DNA of 64,000 nucleotides from Diplonema japonicum (taxonomy: Eukaryota; Euglenozoa; Diplonemea; Diplonemida; Diplonemidae), in the NCBI GenBank assembly GCA_964019335.1, contig OZ025680.1, positions 248,001 to 312,000 on the forward strand, given 5' to 3'. The notes under the pieces were generated by a model. The model saw only the letters and a program-made list of their open reading frames with translations, did no database searches and was not told where the DNA came from. Every line of letters begins with the position of its first letter. Position 1 is the stretch's first letter. Made by a program: the position numbers and the translations under genes. Below, one piece after another: positions 49,217 through 59,602 of the stretch.

Positions 49217-52200
49217 CTAAACCACGATTGTTGCGTTCCCTTCTTTGGTGGGTTCGCTATCCGAGAAGGCGGCCTTTCGCTTGCGCAGGAAGAAGTAGTA
49301 GACGAGGAAAGCAACGACAGCGACAACAACAAGAGAGCCGAACACGATGCCGACGATGGCGCCCGTCGAGAGCGAGTCGCCCCCGTCGCCCCCCTGCTGG
49401 TCCTCCTCCTTCGGAGTAGGAAGCGGTGCCCTCTCGTTGGTCACGGTCACGTCCTGCAGCTCCCCGCCCAGCCGGCCCTCGATCATTGCCTTGTTCGCCT
49501 GCAGCCTGTCTCGCACCGCCCCATTGTCCATCTCAGAGGGGACCCTCAGGTCTGCCCTCACCGTGATGCTCTCCGCCGATCCTTGCTGTGTTGTTATTGC
49601 TGCACGCCCTGTCGAAGAGGCTCCCTCCCCACAGGTCACGCAGTACCCGCTTGTCGCCCTTTCCAGACACACGTTGAAGCAGCTCGCCCTCCCCCCCAGC
49701 AACAGCTCCAGTGCGGGCATGAGGTCCCTGCTCCCCGCCACAGCCTTCCCCATGTCGCTCGAGGCGATGCGGAAGACTGCCTGCACCCCCCTCAGCCCGG
49801 TCTCGGGGGAGAGAGTCACCGGCTCCTGCGTGGGAGGGACGGGTTCAGGTTCCAACGTGGGTGCGGCGGTGACCGGGGGATCCCTGCAGAAGTGCCTTGC
49901 CGTGAAGCCCGCTCCCTCTGTTCCGAGGTCGGAGGTGAAGTGCAGGTACAGGTCCCCGGTGCTGGCAAGAACAGTCGTCTCGTTCCCCGTCACCTCCCCC
50001 AGCCACGCCCCCTCCCGCCCGTAGACCCCCACCTTGTCGAAACCGGGCTCCAACGAGGCCTCCAACGTCACCCTCGACTCGTGTCCAGCAGGGCACCCAA
50101 ACCTCCAGCAGCGGCTCTTCAAAGGAAGGTAATCCTCCCTCTCCGCCTCATCTCCCGAATCAGCAGCAGCAGCAGCAGCAGCAGCAGGGTACTGTACAGT
50201 GCGGGAGTAGCTCTCAAAAGAGTGGTCACAGTTCCTGTCGTTCTTCCCCCACGCGATCGGGTTGCTCGGAACACTCAGCTCGACGCTCCTCTCCGGTACC
50301 TCCTCCCCACACAGCCAGCGCAGCTCGAACTTGCTGTCCACCGTCTCGTCAAAGGCCGCCTTCACCACAATGTCGCCCGTGTAGCCAACATGCACCGTCC
50401 CCGTCCCTGTGAACCTGTCCAGCGGGGTCCTTCCGTCAGCCTTGTACACCTCCACGTAGTCGTACCCAGCCTCAAGCTCCAGGTTCATCGTCAGCACCTT
50501 CACAGGCTTCTCGCAGGTCAGCCGGACACACTTCTCCCTCTGCAAGGTCAAGGATCCGGTGTCGCTGCCGTAGGTGCTGTAGGCAGAGCAGTGCTCCTTC
50601 ACCGGGATCAGGGACGAGTAGTCGCACGTCCAGGAGAACGACGCGGCCGACCCCAGGGGGAGCGCGGCCTCCAGCGACACCGCCGCCGTTTTCGTCATCC
50701 TCACCGTGGGGTTTGCCGGACCGAGAGGCAACCCATCGCCGTCGCTGTTGCTGTTGCTCTTGACAGAGAGGGCCGCCCCAGAAACGTGTGTAAGGGTCAA
50801 AGGCACGCTGTAGTCGCAAGTGAGGTCCCAGCAGTGCACAGGGCTGTCCCTCTCCACCTCCACAAGCCCAGGTACCCTGCTTTGAGGAGCGCATTTATAG
50901 TTCCAGCTCACCTGTGCCCAGCCACCCCCACTCTTCGTCATCAGCACCGCGTTCCTCGTCACCTCCATGATCTGGTACTGGTAGCCGTTCCCTCCCACGA
51001 TCCTGTAATTCTCCACCTCGTCCCCTGTGTCCACCTCGAAGCGCCCGTCGCCTTCTCTCAGGTCGTACGCCACATTGATGTACAGTCGCTCCGGCGGATT
51101 CAGCGTGATGTACCAGCAGGTTGTCGTCTCGTCCGTCTCGTTCGTGCTGAAGCTTCCGGACCACCCGGAGAGGCGTTGGCAGTCTCCCGTGGGTGGCGAC
51201 AGGGTTCTCGGAGCATCCGTCTCGGGAACCCCGCACGTCCAGTCCAAGGAGAAGGCCTCCCCGAGCCCGTAGGTCCCGATGTTTCGGATGTTCGAGGTCA
51301 CCACCACGTCCCCCGTCAGGCTCACCACAATGCTGCGCACAAGGTTCGCCGCGTATCTGTTGCTGTCCACCACCTGCACGTAGTTCCCCTGAGTCCCCTG
51401 GGTCCCCCCCAGAGTGAGGTTCAGCGTCACCGTCTGGTCGCATCGGATCGTCCAGCACTCCTTCCCAGTCTCCTCCACGTCTTGGCGGGGATAGGTGAGC
51501 ACAGCGGCCGTCAGGTCCTGGCACTTGCACGACCAGTTCAGCGTCATTGCCTTCCGCGTCCTCCCCAACACCGCAGAGTTCACGTTCGTCGCGACAACCC
51601 TGGTCCTGCAGTCAGCCGTCGCAAGAGGGTTCTCCTCCGTGTCGAGGAGCGGGGTGGAGTAGCCGCACGTCGTTGTGAAACCCCTGAACACAATCTTCTG
51701 CGAGGGGAGGGGACACCGGAAGTGCCAGCAGTCCACACCCATCGCATCCTCCCCGTTGATCCGGAACCTGTCGTTCTTTTCGTCGTTGTCGTTGTTGTAG
51801 TCGACCGTGGTGCAAGACCCCCACCGCCCGCAGCCCCAGCTCAGGGTCGCGCTCCCGTGGACCACCACCTGCGTTCGGTGTGCGAGGTGCCTGCTCATGA
51901 AGGTGTCTTGCCCCCGTACAACCGTCCCCGTCTCCAGGTCCAACAAGGTCACAGAGCCCACGAGGTTCGCCGCAGAGAAGAGGGACTCCCCGTCGCACCC
52001 CACCCGGAAGCAGTCGCCGTTCACCACCGAGGTCGGTGTCCTCGCAGGGAGCTCCGGACACGGGTCTGCGGGAAGGCAGTTGAACTCCAATTCGAAGGTG
52101 CTGAAGGGGCGTGTCTCGTAGACCACCACAACCTCCAGGTTCCCGTTCGTGCTGACCCTGTCGGAGGAGCCTTCCCCGAACCCCACCCTCTGCAGCAGCA

Positions 52201-54352
52201 TCTGCTGAGCCCCGTCCCTGATCTCGATGCTCTCGTTGTAGGCGATGTGCCACTTCGCGTTCACGACCTCAGACCTCCCCCCGCCCCCGCACTCCAGCAG
52301 GTACTTCACAGTCGACCCCGCCGTCGCCTTCCTCGTCACCAGCGCTGTAGAGCTGACCGTCACTGCACGCCCCTCTTCGAACCCGGGGGGGGTAAAGGGA
52401 GCAGGTTCCGGGAGGGGGTTGTTTTTGCACGTCCAGCTGAAGCGGAACCCACTCCCCTTCGGGTGGAACCCGGACCTGAAGCGGACCCTCAAGGATCTTC
52501 CGAAGGAGCGTGGAGGGGGAGCTGCCTGCCCACTCAGGTGCGTCGCGACCACCCACTCGCCGTCATCCTTCTCCTCTTCCAGGGTCAGCAGGTCGGTGTT
52601 GTCCTCGCTCGTCACGTCCAGGTACTGCCACCTCACCTCCATGTGCTGCGTGCTGCAGCTCAGTGTCCAGCACTCGTCTGCGAACGCGGGGTAGCGCCCA
52701 TTGTCCACCGGGTAGCTCAGCACACCACCACCACCACCACCACCACCACCACCACCACCTTCTTCTTCGGAAGAGGGAGCCACCGCCGTGCACCTTGGCC
52801 TCATCATCGGTGTCTTGCACTCCCAAGAGAACTCGAACTGAGCACCAACACTCCTCGTTTGAGAGGACACAATCATCGCAGCACCACCGGGGACGACCAA
52901 AGGGTGTCCGGGGGAGGTGTCCCCCTCCCACACCTCCTGCTCCGGTTGGTAGAAGTTGTCCAGACTGTGCAGGTTTGCGAGGTTCATCCCGTCGCTCGGC
53001 TCGACAGAACCCATCGTGACGTGGAGCTCCTCCCCGACCGTTGGGCAGAGCATCACCCAGCACTTCGACTCGAATCGAGTGGTCTTGTAGGACACGGTAC
53101 CTGTTGTCGAGGTGCTAGGGACGACGCTGCCCCCACAGATGCCCGTCCCCAGGAACTGAGCCCCGTCTCCCGGGGTCGTCGACTGGCTCTCGTCGCACCG
53201 CATGAACAGCGCCTTGTTCGGGGTTGCCTTCACCAGCACTCCCTCCAGAGCCGACTCCCGCAGCCACACCTTCACGTCCAACGGGGATGCTGCAGGGTTC
53301 CCGCTCAAGAAGGCGGCCGCCGCCCCTGCCGCGTAGCCGGCCGCCGCAGAAGACCCAGACTTCGTCACCCCGCCGTCCAGATCGTCTGCAGAGGCCCCCA
53401 GAACCCCCTCACCAGGCGCGAAGAGGTCAGCGTACAGCACAGAGCCGGTGGTCTCCCCTTCCTTGTTGTGGGCCCCGACAGTGATCACCTCGTCCACCCT
53501 TTTGGAGAGAGTGTTCCCCCTGTTGTTCCCGGAAGAGGTCACCACCGATATCCCGAGCTCAATGAGGGCGCGAACCGCCATGCGCACCGTCTCAGAATCA
53601 CTGGGGTCGAAGGCCATCACCACGAGGGAGGGGGGCTGTCTCATCATCTTGCTGGTGACAGCAACCTGCGTCAGCGCCTCCACCACCCTGCTGCGCAACA
53701 CGGTCCCAGAGGAGGAAACCACCTTCGTCGACATCACAGTGGCCCGCCTCGCCACGCCGTAGGTGCTTCCCGCGACAAGGCTCGCGACGTAGGTCCCGTG
53801 GCCGTTGTCGTCTCTCTGCAGCTCATCGCTCACCACCCCTTTGTAGTCCAACCCGTTGTAGCAGCGCCCCTTCAGCTCCCTGTGCCCGCACTCCACTCCA
53901 GTGTCGAGGACGAACACATAGACCCCTTCTCCCCACTCAGAGTTGTGCTTGAAGGATTGTTGGCTTCTGGTGCTGGTGCTGGTGCTGCTGCTGCTGCTTG
54001 CCTCCCAGTCCTGCCTGTGTGTGAGCCTGCTGAGACCCCAGAGCCCTTCCGCCCCAGCAGCCTCCTCGACACAGCCCCCAGGCATCGCGTGCAGCACGTC
54101 TTCGTGGACAACATCACGCTCCACAGCCACCCTCCCCTCGAGGAACTGTTCAAGCTGCTCCACCTCCCTCTCGCTCACCCCTTTGCAATGCACCGCACTG
54201 AAACCCCCGAACTTGAAGGCCGCGCTGCTGGTCCCACACACACGGCGCACCTCCCGCACGTCCGCCTCCGTGCTGTTCCTGTGCATGGTAACGAGGTATC
54301 CCGCGTCGCTCAGCACCCCTGCGCACAGCAAGGGGAGAAGCAAGGCTCCCAT
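49217..54352 (-). CDS. Membrane-anchored subtilisin-like (S8) protease with CUB-like repeats, copy 2
   Basis: Predicted 1711 residues. Same catalytic residues (Asp150, His185, Ser335), modules and membrane helix as copy 1 at 1477-6606. It has one extra Ala in the poly-Ala stretch before the last CUB-like domains, Arg for Pro just after the membrane helix, and a different C-terminal end (TKEGNATIVV against VKEERTTVV), because the duplicated block begins inside the last codons. Both copies have intact frames, so both may be expressed. The 5' flank, with its A-tract and AAAG before the ATG, is shared. Confidence 0.9.
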   Translation of the reverse strand: MGALLLPLLCAGVLSDAGYLVTMHRNSTEADVREVRRVCGTSSAAFKFGGFSAVHCKGVSEREVEQLEQFLEGRVAVERDVVHEDVLHAMPGGCVEEAAGAEGLWGLSRLTHRQDWEASSSSSTSTSTRSQQSFKHNSEWGEGVYVFVLDTGVECGHRELKGRCYNGLDYKGVVSDELQRDDNGHGTYVASLVAGSTYGVARRATVMSTKVVSSSGTVLRSRVVEALTQVAVTSKMMRQPPSLVVMAFDPSDSETVRMAVRALIELGISVVTSSGNNRGNTLSKRVDEVITVGAHNKEGETTGSVLYADLFAPGEGVLGASADDLDGGVTKSGSSAAAGYAAGAAAAFLSGNPAASPLDVKVWLRESALEGVLVKATPNKALFMRCDESQSTTPGDGAQFLGTGICGGSVVPSTSTTGTVSYKTTRFESKCWVMLCPTVGEELHVTMGSVEPSDGMNLANLHSLDNFYQPEQEVWEGDTSPGHPLVVPGGAAMIVSSQTRSVGAQFEFSWECKTPMMRPRCTAVAPSSEEEGGGGGGGGGGGGVLSYPVDNGRYPAFADECWTLSCSTQHMEVRWQYLDVTSEDNTDLLTLEEEKDDGEWVVATHLSGQAAPPPRSFGRSLRVRFRSGFHPKGSGFRFSWTCKNNPLPEPAPFTPPGFEEGRAVTVSSTALVTRKATAGSTVKYLLECGGGGRSEVVNAKWHIAYNESIEIRDGAQQMLLQRVGFGEGSSDRVSTNGNLEVVVVYETRPFSTFELEFNCLPADPCPELPARTPTSVVNGDCFRVGCDGESLFSAANLVGSVTLLDLETGTVVRGQDTFMSRHLAHRTQVVVHGSATLSWGCGRWGSCTTVDYNNDNDEKNDRFRINGEDAMGVDCWHFRCPLPSQKIVFRGFTTTCGYSTPLLDTEENPLATADCRTRVVATNVNSAVLGRTRKAMTLNWSCKCQDLTAAVLTYPRQDVEETGKECWTIRCDQTVTLNLTLGGTQGTQGNYVQVVDSNRYAANLVRSIVVSLTGDVVVTSNIRNIGTYGLGEAFSLDWTCGVPETDAPRTLSPPTGDCQRLSGWSGSFSTNETDETTTCWYITLNPPERLYINVAYDLREGDGRFEVDTGDEVENYRIVGGNGYQYQIMEVTRNAVLMTKSGGGWAQVSWNYKCAPQSRVPGLVEVERDSPVHCWDLTCDYSVPLTLTHVSGAALSVKSNSNSDGDGLPLGPANPTVRMTKTAAVSLEAALPLGSAASFSWTCDYSSLIPVKEHCSAYSTYGSDTGSLTLQREKCVRLTCEKPVKVLTMNLELEAGYDYVEVYKADGRTPLDRFTGTGTVHVGYTGDIVVKAAFDETVDSKFELRWLCGEEVPERSVELSVPSNPIAWGKNDRNCDHSFESYSRTVQYPAAAAAAAADSGDEAEREDYLPLKSRCWRFGCPAGHESRVTLEASLEPGFDKVGVYGREGAWLGEVTGNETTVLASTGDLYLHFTSDLGTEGAGFTARHFCRDPPVTAAPTLEPEPVPPTQEPVTLSPETGLRGVQAVFRIASSDMGKAVAGSRDLMPALELLLGGRASCFNVCLERATSGYCVTCGEGASSTGRAAITTQQGSAESITVRADLRVPSEMDNGAVRDRLQANKAMIEGRLGGELQDVTVTNERAPLPTPKEEDQQGGDGGDSLSTGAIVGIVFGSLVVVAVVAFLVYYFFLRKRKAAFSDSEPTKEGNATIVV

Positions 54353-54608
54353 TGTTCTTGGTTTCTTTTTTTTTTTTTTTTTTTTAACGAGTAAACTGTT
54401 GAAAAGGTAAAAAAGCAATGTGAAGAGAGTGCCAAGGAGAGAATAGCAGAAAGAAAAGAGAGAAAGAGAGGGAGAAGCAGCGATCGCTTTTAAGTTCTTA
54501 GAAAAACAAAACAAAAGAAAAATGGGTAGATATCTTCTCGAAATTATCGACGAAGAAAATTTAAAAAAAGAAAAAGGAAATGGGTGTTTGAAGTAGTCAC
54601 CCCTTTCC

Positions 54609-54664
<56 letters not shown>

Positions 54665-54812
54665 CCTTCATGGATCAGTACCCTCGAAAGAGCCACATGA
54701 AGGGGTGTTTTTTTGGGAGAAGGGACAACTCTGGCAGAAAACAAACAAAATAGAGAGAGGGAAAAGCATAAGAAACACAAACACAACTTCTTTCAATCAG
54801 CAGTAGTGAAGA

Positions 54813-54845
<33 letters not shown>

Positions 54846-54996
54846 CCTTTTCCACCGTGTTCGACAAAGAGAAGAAAAGAATTCCCTGCGATGGGCGAGT
54901 GTGTTAGCAACAACGCCCATCCAAAGAAAAAGAAAGGAGGGGAATATATAGGAGAAGACTGGGGTCCCTGATCCGGGAACCCCTCATCCTTTTCTC

Positions 54997-55032
<36 letters not shown>

Positions 55033-55290
55033 AAAAACACCATTCCCCTTGCTGCTGCTGCTGGGGTGGTGGGAATAAAAAGAAAGAAGAATTGAAGAAT
55101 TTAAAAAAAAAAAAGAGAGACATTTAAGGGTACCTGCGGTGTGTGGCAGGACGCCTAAAAAAAAAAAAAAAAAAAAAACCGTCCTTTTTGAGACACATAG
55201 GACGGATAGGTGTTTGCTGCTCCGTGGTAAAAAAAATAGAGAGAGGGGGGTCTCTTTTGCTTTCTCTTCTCTTTTTTTTTCCCCACTCTA
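54353..55290. other. Spacer (duplicate of 6607-7543)
   Basis: Same content as the copy 1 spacer: (CA)n at about 54611-54660, T-runs at 54817-54845 and 55002-55030, and the CCTGC/GCAGG hairpin motif near 55131-55165. No gene. Confidence 0.6.
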
Positions 55291-55929
55291 TCACTCTCTT
55301 GTCTCCCTCCTCACAATTCTCATGGGAAGCTCTGCGGTGGTTGCGAAGATGATCCTCCCGCAGAGGGCGAGGCAGTCCCTCCCGTTGCACTGCTGGTGGC
55401 AGCCATCGTGCGCGACGTCGAAGCACTCCTCGTCTGCCCCGCAGGTGGTGGGGTGGATCCCACCGCAGGCCTGCCCAGTTGTCTTCGCGCACACCCCGAG
55501 GCAGTCCGCTCCCCCGCAGTCCGGGCTGCACTCCTTCCTGTACATGCAGGTCTCCCCAGTCCCGCACTGCAGCCCTGCAACCCCCCCGCACTCCTTCTCC
55601 ACCTTCACCTCGAAGCACTTCCCCAGGCAGTCCCTCCCGTTGCACCCTGCGTTGCACCCGTCAGCCACAGTGTCCACACACATCTCCTCTCCCTTGCACT
55701 TCAGCCCAGCGATCCCCCCGCACTCCCCGTACTTCCTCTTCGCACAGATCCCTCCGCAGTCCGCTCCCCCGCACTCCTTCACACACCCCGTGTTCCGAGG
55801 GTCCGGGATGCACTCCAACCCAGAGGGGCAGCCAAGGCCCGCGATCCCCCCGCACTGCATCGGTTCCGCCGCTCCAACCACTGCCACCACAGCCATCATC
55901 ACAGACAACAAAGCAAGAGGAGAGCTCAT
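55291..55929 (-). CDS. Small secreted Cys-rich four-repeat protein, copy 2
   Basis: 212 residues with the same predicted sequence as copy 1 (7544-8182): signal peptide and four CGGIAGL-type Cys repeats, TGA stop. Function unknown. Confidence 0.8.
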   Translation of the reverse strand: MSSPLALLSVMMAVVAVVGAAEPMQCGGIAGLGCPSGLECIPDPRNTGCVKECGGADCGGICAKRKYGECGGIAGLKCKGEEMCVDTVADGCNAGCNGRDCLGKCFEVKVEKECGGVAGLQCGTGETCMYRKECSPDCGGADCLGVCAKTTGQACGGIHPTTCGADEECFDVAHDGCHQQCNGRDCLALCGRIIFATTAELPMRIVRRETRE

Positions 55930-56835
55930 TTTTCGAGGGAGGGTTTTTCTTTTTTTTGTTGAGAATACGGTAAAAAGTAACCTTTTTGATTTTTTTGGTT
56001 AATAGTTGTTGTGTTGTCTTGAGGACAGGGAACTAAAAATAAAAAAGAATAGAAGGTAACTTCTGTGTGGCCAAGAAGAAGGAGAAGAGATGGAGGAGGA
56101 GAAGGCAGGACAGGAGGAAGAAGAATAAGATACAACCGTAAAACAGCACACAAAGTATTCTATTTCTTTTTATATTTTTCTTCCCTTTTAAATACTAAAG
56201 GATCAACTGCAAATGGACCGTTCCCACTGAAGAAGTCACTGTGCTTCCTAATGTGGGGGTGTAGAGTCCCCAGTGTCACACCCCTTTTTACTCTACTACA
56301 TGTTTTACGGTTCTTTCCGGCTTTCCCCCCTGTCCCTGCCGACTTGCAACACCTGCACCATTCCATTATATTACTAGCCCAACACAGCAAGCACACGGGT
56401 GCTCGAAAAGAGAAAAAAAAGAATATTTTTTGAAAACAAGAGCATAGTAGCACTCTATTTTTTTCCCCCCTCTTTTTTTTTTTCTTTCTTCCCACTTTAT
56501 TCTTTTCTCGGCCCCTCAAACGAGAGAAAACATGCCACACGTCCCACGAGCAGGGGGAGGGGTGCTATAGCACGGTGGCTATGATGCACTCCTCCCCAAC
56601 ATGTGGTACACAACAGGACCAAAAGAGAAAAAGAAAAAGAGAAAAAGAGGAAAAAAAAAAAAAAAAAAAAAGAAGAAGAGAGAAAAAAATAAGTGAGCAC
56701 ATGTAAGGAGGAAGGAAAATGAAACCAGCGAGGCAACAAGAGGAGGTCCGCTTGTTGGCCCCACCTGAGTCAAGAAAACAATCAGATCGCGAAAACTAAA
56801 ACACCGCTAAAAACTTTTCAGTCCTCACTCCTCCT
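55930..56835. other. Spacer: 3' flank of GILT copy 2
   Basis: Duplicate of 8183-9088, with the same hairpin at about 56554-56597. A SECIS search should be run here too. No gene. Confidence 0.5.
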
Positions 56836-57525
56836 TTACCTACAACCAGCAGGCTTCGTCCCTTCCCAGTCCTTGCAAACTGTCTCGAGGAGGTTGTCGC
56901 TGTTCCTGAGGACCTTCCCGTTCACTGTGAAGTAGGGGACGTAGTTGAGACCCTTGACCATGACGGTGGCCCTGGCTGCGACAGCCATGAGGGTCTTCCC
57001 GGAGGAGCCCGACTGGCAGGAGGTGATGACCGCCGGGTTCAGGTTGTACTGCTGCGCACACTTCTCCATGTGCGCCTTCGACCCCGCACCGGGCTCGTGC
57101 GCCTCGTAGCAGTCCACGAAGGGCATGTACTTCCACGGGTCGTTGTTCGTCATGTTCTTCACGCACACCTCCACGAGGTTCCCGTAGCACTCCCCGCTCC
57201 CGTGCTGGCAGTTGATCGGCCCCGTGAAGCAGTCCGACGGGATCGGCGGCGTCGCCCCAAGCCCGCACTTCCTCTTCCAGCACGAGTAGTCGTTCTTCGG
57301 GTCCGCGCACTCCTTGATCTCCACGAACGCGTTCCCGAACGGCACGTAGTCGAAGTCCATGATCCCCTGGATCCCCTCCGCCGCTAGGGTCTGCTTCACA
57401 GGTCCCTTCACGGCCGCCTTGCACCCGGGTCACAGAGACTCCCCGTAGAACATCACCTCCACCTTCTCCTGACCGCTCACCGCAACCGCAAGCAGCAGCA
57501 CCGAGGCAACAGATCTTCCGAGCAT
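56836..57525 (-). CDS. GILT-family thiol reductase with in-frame TGA at the CxxC site, copy 2
   Basis: Same 229-residue protein as copy 1, with the TGA at 57430-57432 (codon 32) in place of the first Cys of CPGC. The signature CQHGSGECYGNLVEVC is intact. Its 5' flank differs completely from that of copy 1, because the duplicated block ends one base beyond this ATG; the two copies therefore probably use different 5' leaders. Shared TGA is expected from recent duplication and is not independent evidence. Confidence 0.8.
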
Positions 57526-57641
57526 TGTTTTTAGTGTATTTCTCCCTTTTTTGTTGGGGTGTAAATTACTTGCGATTCGTTGTGCTTTGGGTAAACTTGG
57601 AGGGAGGGGAAACGTTTATTTCTTCGTTGCTCCCTCCACGC

Positions 57642-58445
57642 TCAGTGTGGAAGAGGGACTTCACGCTGAGGGATGTTCTTTTTCTCCAACACATGGCGGT
57701 AGTCCACCCAATCCCCATTTGAAAAGGTGTTCTCTTTCAACACCAAGGTGAGCATTTCTGCAGAGTGGTAGGGATCCACGATCCCACCCTTCTCCTTGAG
57801 GGAAATGAACATATTTCTTACATCTGTTACTGGATGCTTCGCACGAATGTCAGTTTGCATTCCAGTGTCCATAGGACCAGGGGAATAGTTCAGGGTACGT
57901 GTTGAGGGGTTATCTGCTGAGAGGGCTCGTGTGAACATATCACGCAGAGCCTTAACAGCGCAGTAGAGGGCCATACCAGGTTTTGGGTTCACAGCAAGGC
58001 CCGATGAAATGTTCACAACAGTCACCTTTTTACAAGTACAACCTTTTAGAAAGGCTGTCGTCACGACCAGGCACGACACCACGTTCGTGTCCATGCATTC
58101 TTGAATATCAGCAGGCGTCAGGTCTGTGGGTGCTGAAAGCTTCCCAAGCGTGGCAGCGTTGTTGATGAGAAGGACCTCATCGTAGGGCTTTGCGTTCACT
58201 ACCTCCAGGCCTTTGTTGGTCTGTACCTCCACTTCGCTCCCCGGTTTTGAGATGTCAAGGTTCCACCTCGAGAGGCACCCCGTTCCTCCAACTTTCTTCA
58301 CTTCATCCTCGGTGTCCTCCATTCCTTTGCTGCTGCTTCTCATCGACAGGAGAAGGTCGGCCTTCGGCCACACCTTCGCCGCCTCCACAGCTATTGCCCT
58401 GCCGAACCCACGGTTCGCACCAGTGATGGCGATCAGGCGTGACAT
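57642..58445 (-). CDS. Short-chain dehydrogenase, sepiapterin reductase-like
   Basis: Predicted 267 residues, starting at MSRLIAITGANRGFGRAIA; the upstream part of the open frame is an A-tract read as lysines, ending AAAAGC 8 nt before the ATG. A Rossmann NADP site (TGANRGFG, residues 8-15) is followed by LLINNAAT, the catalytic Ser in VNISSG, and YCAVK (Tyr and Lys). NYSPGPMDTGMQTDIR and the late GDWVDYR are typical of sepiapterin reductase, which makes tetrahydrobiopterin from 6-pyruvoyl-tetrahydropterin. Length fits the family (about 260). SDRs are diverse, so the substrate is moderately certain. Only 116 bp separate its stop from the GILT copy 2 start. Confidence 0.82.
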   Translation of the reverse strand: MSRLIAITGANRGFGRAIAVEAAKVWPKADLLLSMRSSSKGMEDTEDEVKKVGGTGCLSRWNLDISKPGSEVEVQTNKGLEVVNAKPYDEVLLINNAATLGKLSAPTDLTPADIQECMDTNVVSCLVVTTAFLKGCTCKKVTVVNISSGLAVNPKPGMALYCAVKALRDMFTRALSADNPSTRTLNYSPGPMDTGMQTDIRAKHPVTDVRNMFISLKEKGGIVDPYHSAEMLTLVLKENTFSNGDWVDYRHVLEKKNIPQREVPLPH

Positions 58446-59131
58446 CCTTTTGCTTTTTTTTTTTTTTTTTTTGGAAAACAAATATCCCTGTCTCGGGGGG
58501 GCTTTTTTTTCTTCTCGTTCTTTTTTTTTATATTTCACTCTTCGTCATTTTCTTCACTCACTAGGGGCCTCATTATTTAACGCGAAATGGCCATTATTTA
58601 ACGCGAAATCGCCATTATTTAACTAGTTAAATAATGAGATTTGCAGTTAAATAATGGCCCTTCAGAGTGGAAAAATGAGTCTCGCCGTGGAAAAAAATGC
58701 ACCCAACCCCTTGAAATTTCTTTTTGGGGTGGGGGTATTTTGACTATTTTTGGCCATCTGAGGCCATTCCAGCCCTTAAAAGTGGGAATAAGTGCCTTAC
58801 TTCCCCTTTAAATGCCACGGCGAAATAGCTACCCTGTATTACCTTAGGAAAATCCCCAAAAAGCTGACCTGCGTGAAAAAAAAACAGCAGTGAAAGCAGT
58901 GAAGAGTGAGTGACTCAAATGACGAAAAGTGAAATAAAACGACTTACTTGCCGCCAAATGAGCCATTATTTAACACTCGTTACTGTTTTTTTTTTGCACG
59001 AGGGCCCGTTAAAAATTCGGGAACTCGAGTTAAATAATGACTCATTATTTGTTGGCAATAAATAGCTATTTTTTTTCCAAGGAAAGGAAATAAGGAAAAT
59101 TAAGTAACACACTCCCCCCCCACTACTACCC
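58446..59131. other. Spacer with MITE-like element copy B
   Basis: Contains the element at 58531-58937 and its extended right flank to about 59080. No gene. Confidence 0.6.
58531..58937. mobile_element. MITE-like element, copy B (407 bp)
   Basis: Left end TTTCACTCTTCGTCATTTTC (58533-58552) and right end GACGAAAAGTGAAATAA (58921-58937) are inverted copies. It is the short form of the element at 20978-22080, lacking the nested insertion. The interior TTTAAATGCCACGGCGAAAT block is nearly identical in both. Similarity continues on the right to about 59010. Confidence 0.7.
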
Positions 59132-59602
59132 TTAGATGTCAAGCATATATGAGGACTGCAGAATATGAGATTGGTTCTGTTTTTTGGTATTTTTTTTTTT
59201 TTTTTTTGCTTCCATTCCCCTAAAAATATTGTGGTATACCATAAGAGTTGCGGGTCGAACAGGGGGGCCGCTGATTTTGTGAGAGAAGCTGGAGATGCCT
59301 TGGAGGGTAGGGTCCATAGCGTAGGTGTGGTGGGTGGGGGGCGTGGATGCAAGAAGACGTGGGGAGTGAAGAAGCATCCCGAAAACCACTTCCGACACCA
59401 CTTTGTGCTGCCTGGCAGCCGCAAGCATCACTGGATTCGCCGCAATATGAAAATTCCAGAACAAGTTTCCATGATAAAAACCCCTGAAACACATGTACAT
59501 CGTCAACGCAGTACTAAGCGCCGTGCTGTTCGACCGCCGGCTTATCTTGTACAGAGACACTGCTTTAGGGGCTGCCCTGTACCTTATTAACGCGCTTGCC
59601 AT
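59132..59602 (-). CDS. Small protein of unknown function, possibly mitochondrial, with probable intron
   Basis: The unspliced open frame gives 156 residues. A GTATAC donor at 59239 and an AACAG acceptor at 59177 define a likely 63-bp phase-0 intron with a long A-tract. Splicing removes the poly-Lys segment and gives 135 residues ending LMNQSHILQSSYMLDI. The N-terminus (MASALIRYRAAPKAVSLYKISRRSNST) is basic and Ser/Ala-rich like a mitochondrial presequence. One weakly hydrophobic stretch follows (MYMCFRGFYHGNLFWNFHIAANPVML). I recognise no family. GC content and composition support a gene, but evidence is limited. Confidence 0.5.
   Translation of the reverse strand: MASALIRYRAAPKAVSLYKISRRSNSTALSTALTMYMCFRGFYHGNLFWNFHIAANPVMLAAARQHKVVSEVVFGMLLHSPRLLASTPPTHHTYAMDPTLQGISSFSHKISGPPVRPATLMVYHNIFRGMEAKKKKKNTKKQNQSHILQSSYMLDI
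59177..59239 (-). other. Probable intron in the small unknown gene
   Basis: 63 bp, phase 0, donor GTATAC, acceptor AAACAG, with an A-run of about 17 in the middle. Being a multiple of three with no stop, it is supported only by its likeness to the other introns. Confidence 0.5.

Larger units (their letters stand above)
49250..57526. repeat. Large duplicated block, copy 2 (8.28 kb)
   Basis: Direct repeat of 1507-9779 at a distance of 47.74 kb. On its right side it abuts a 116-bp spacer and the SDR gene rather than the 1.6 kb spacer and chitinase seen beside copy 1. Confidence 0.95.
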
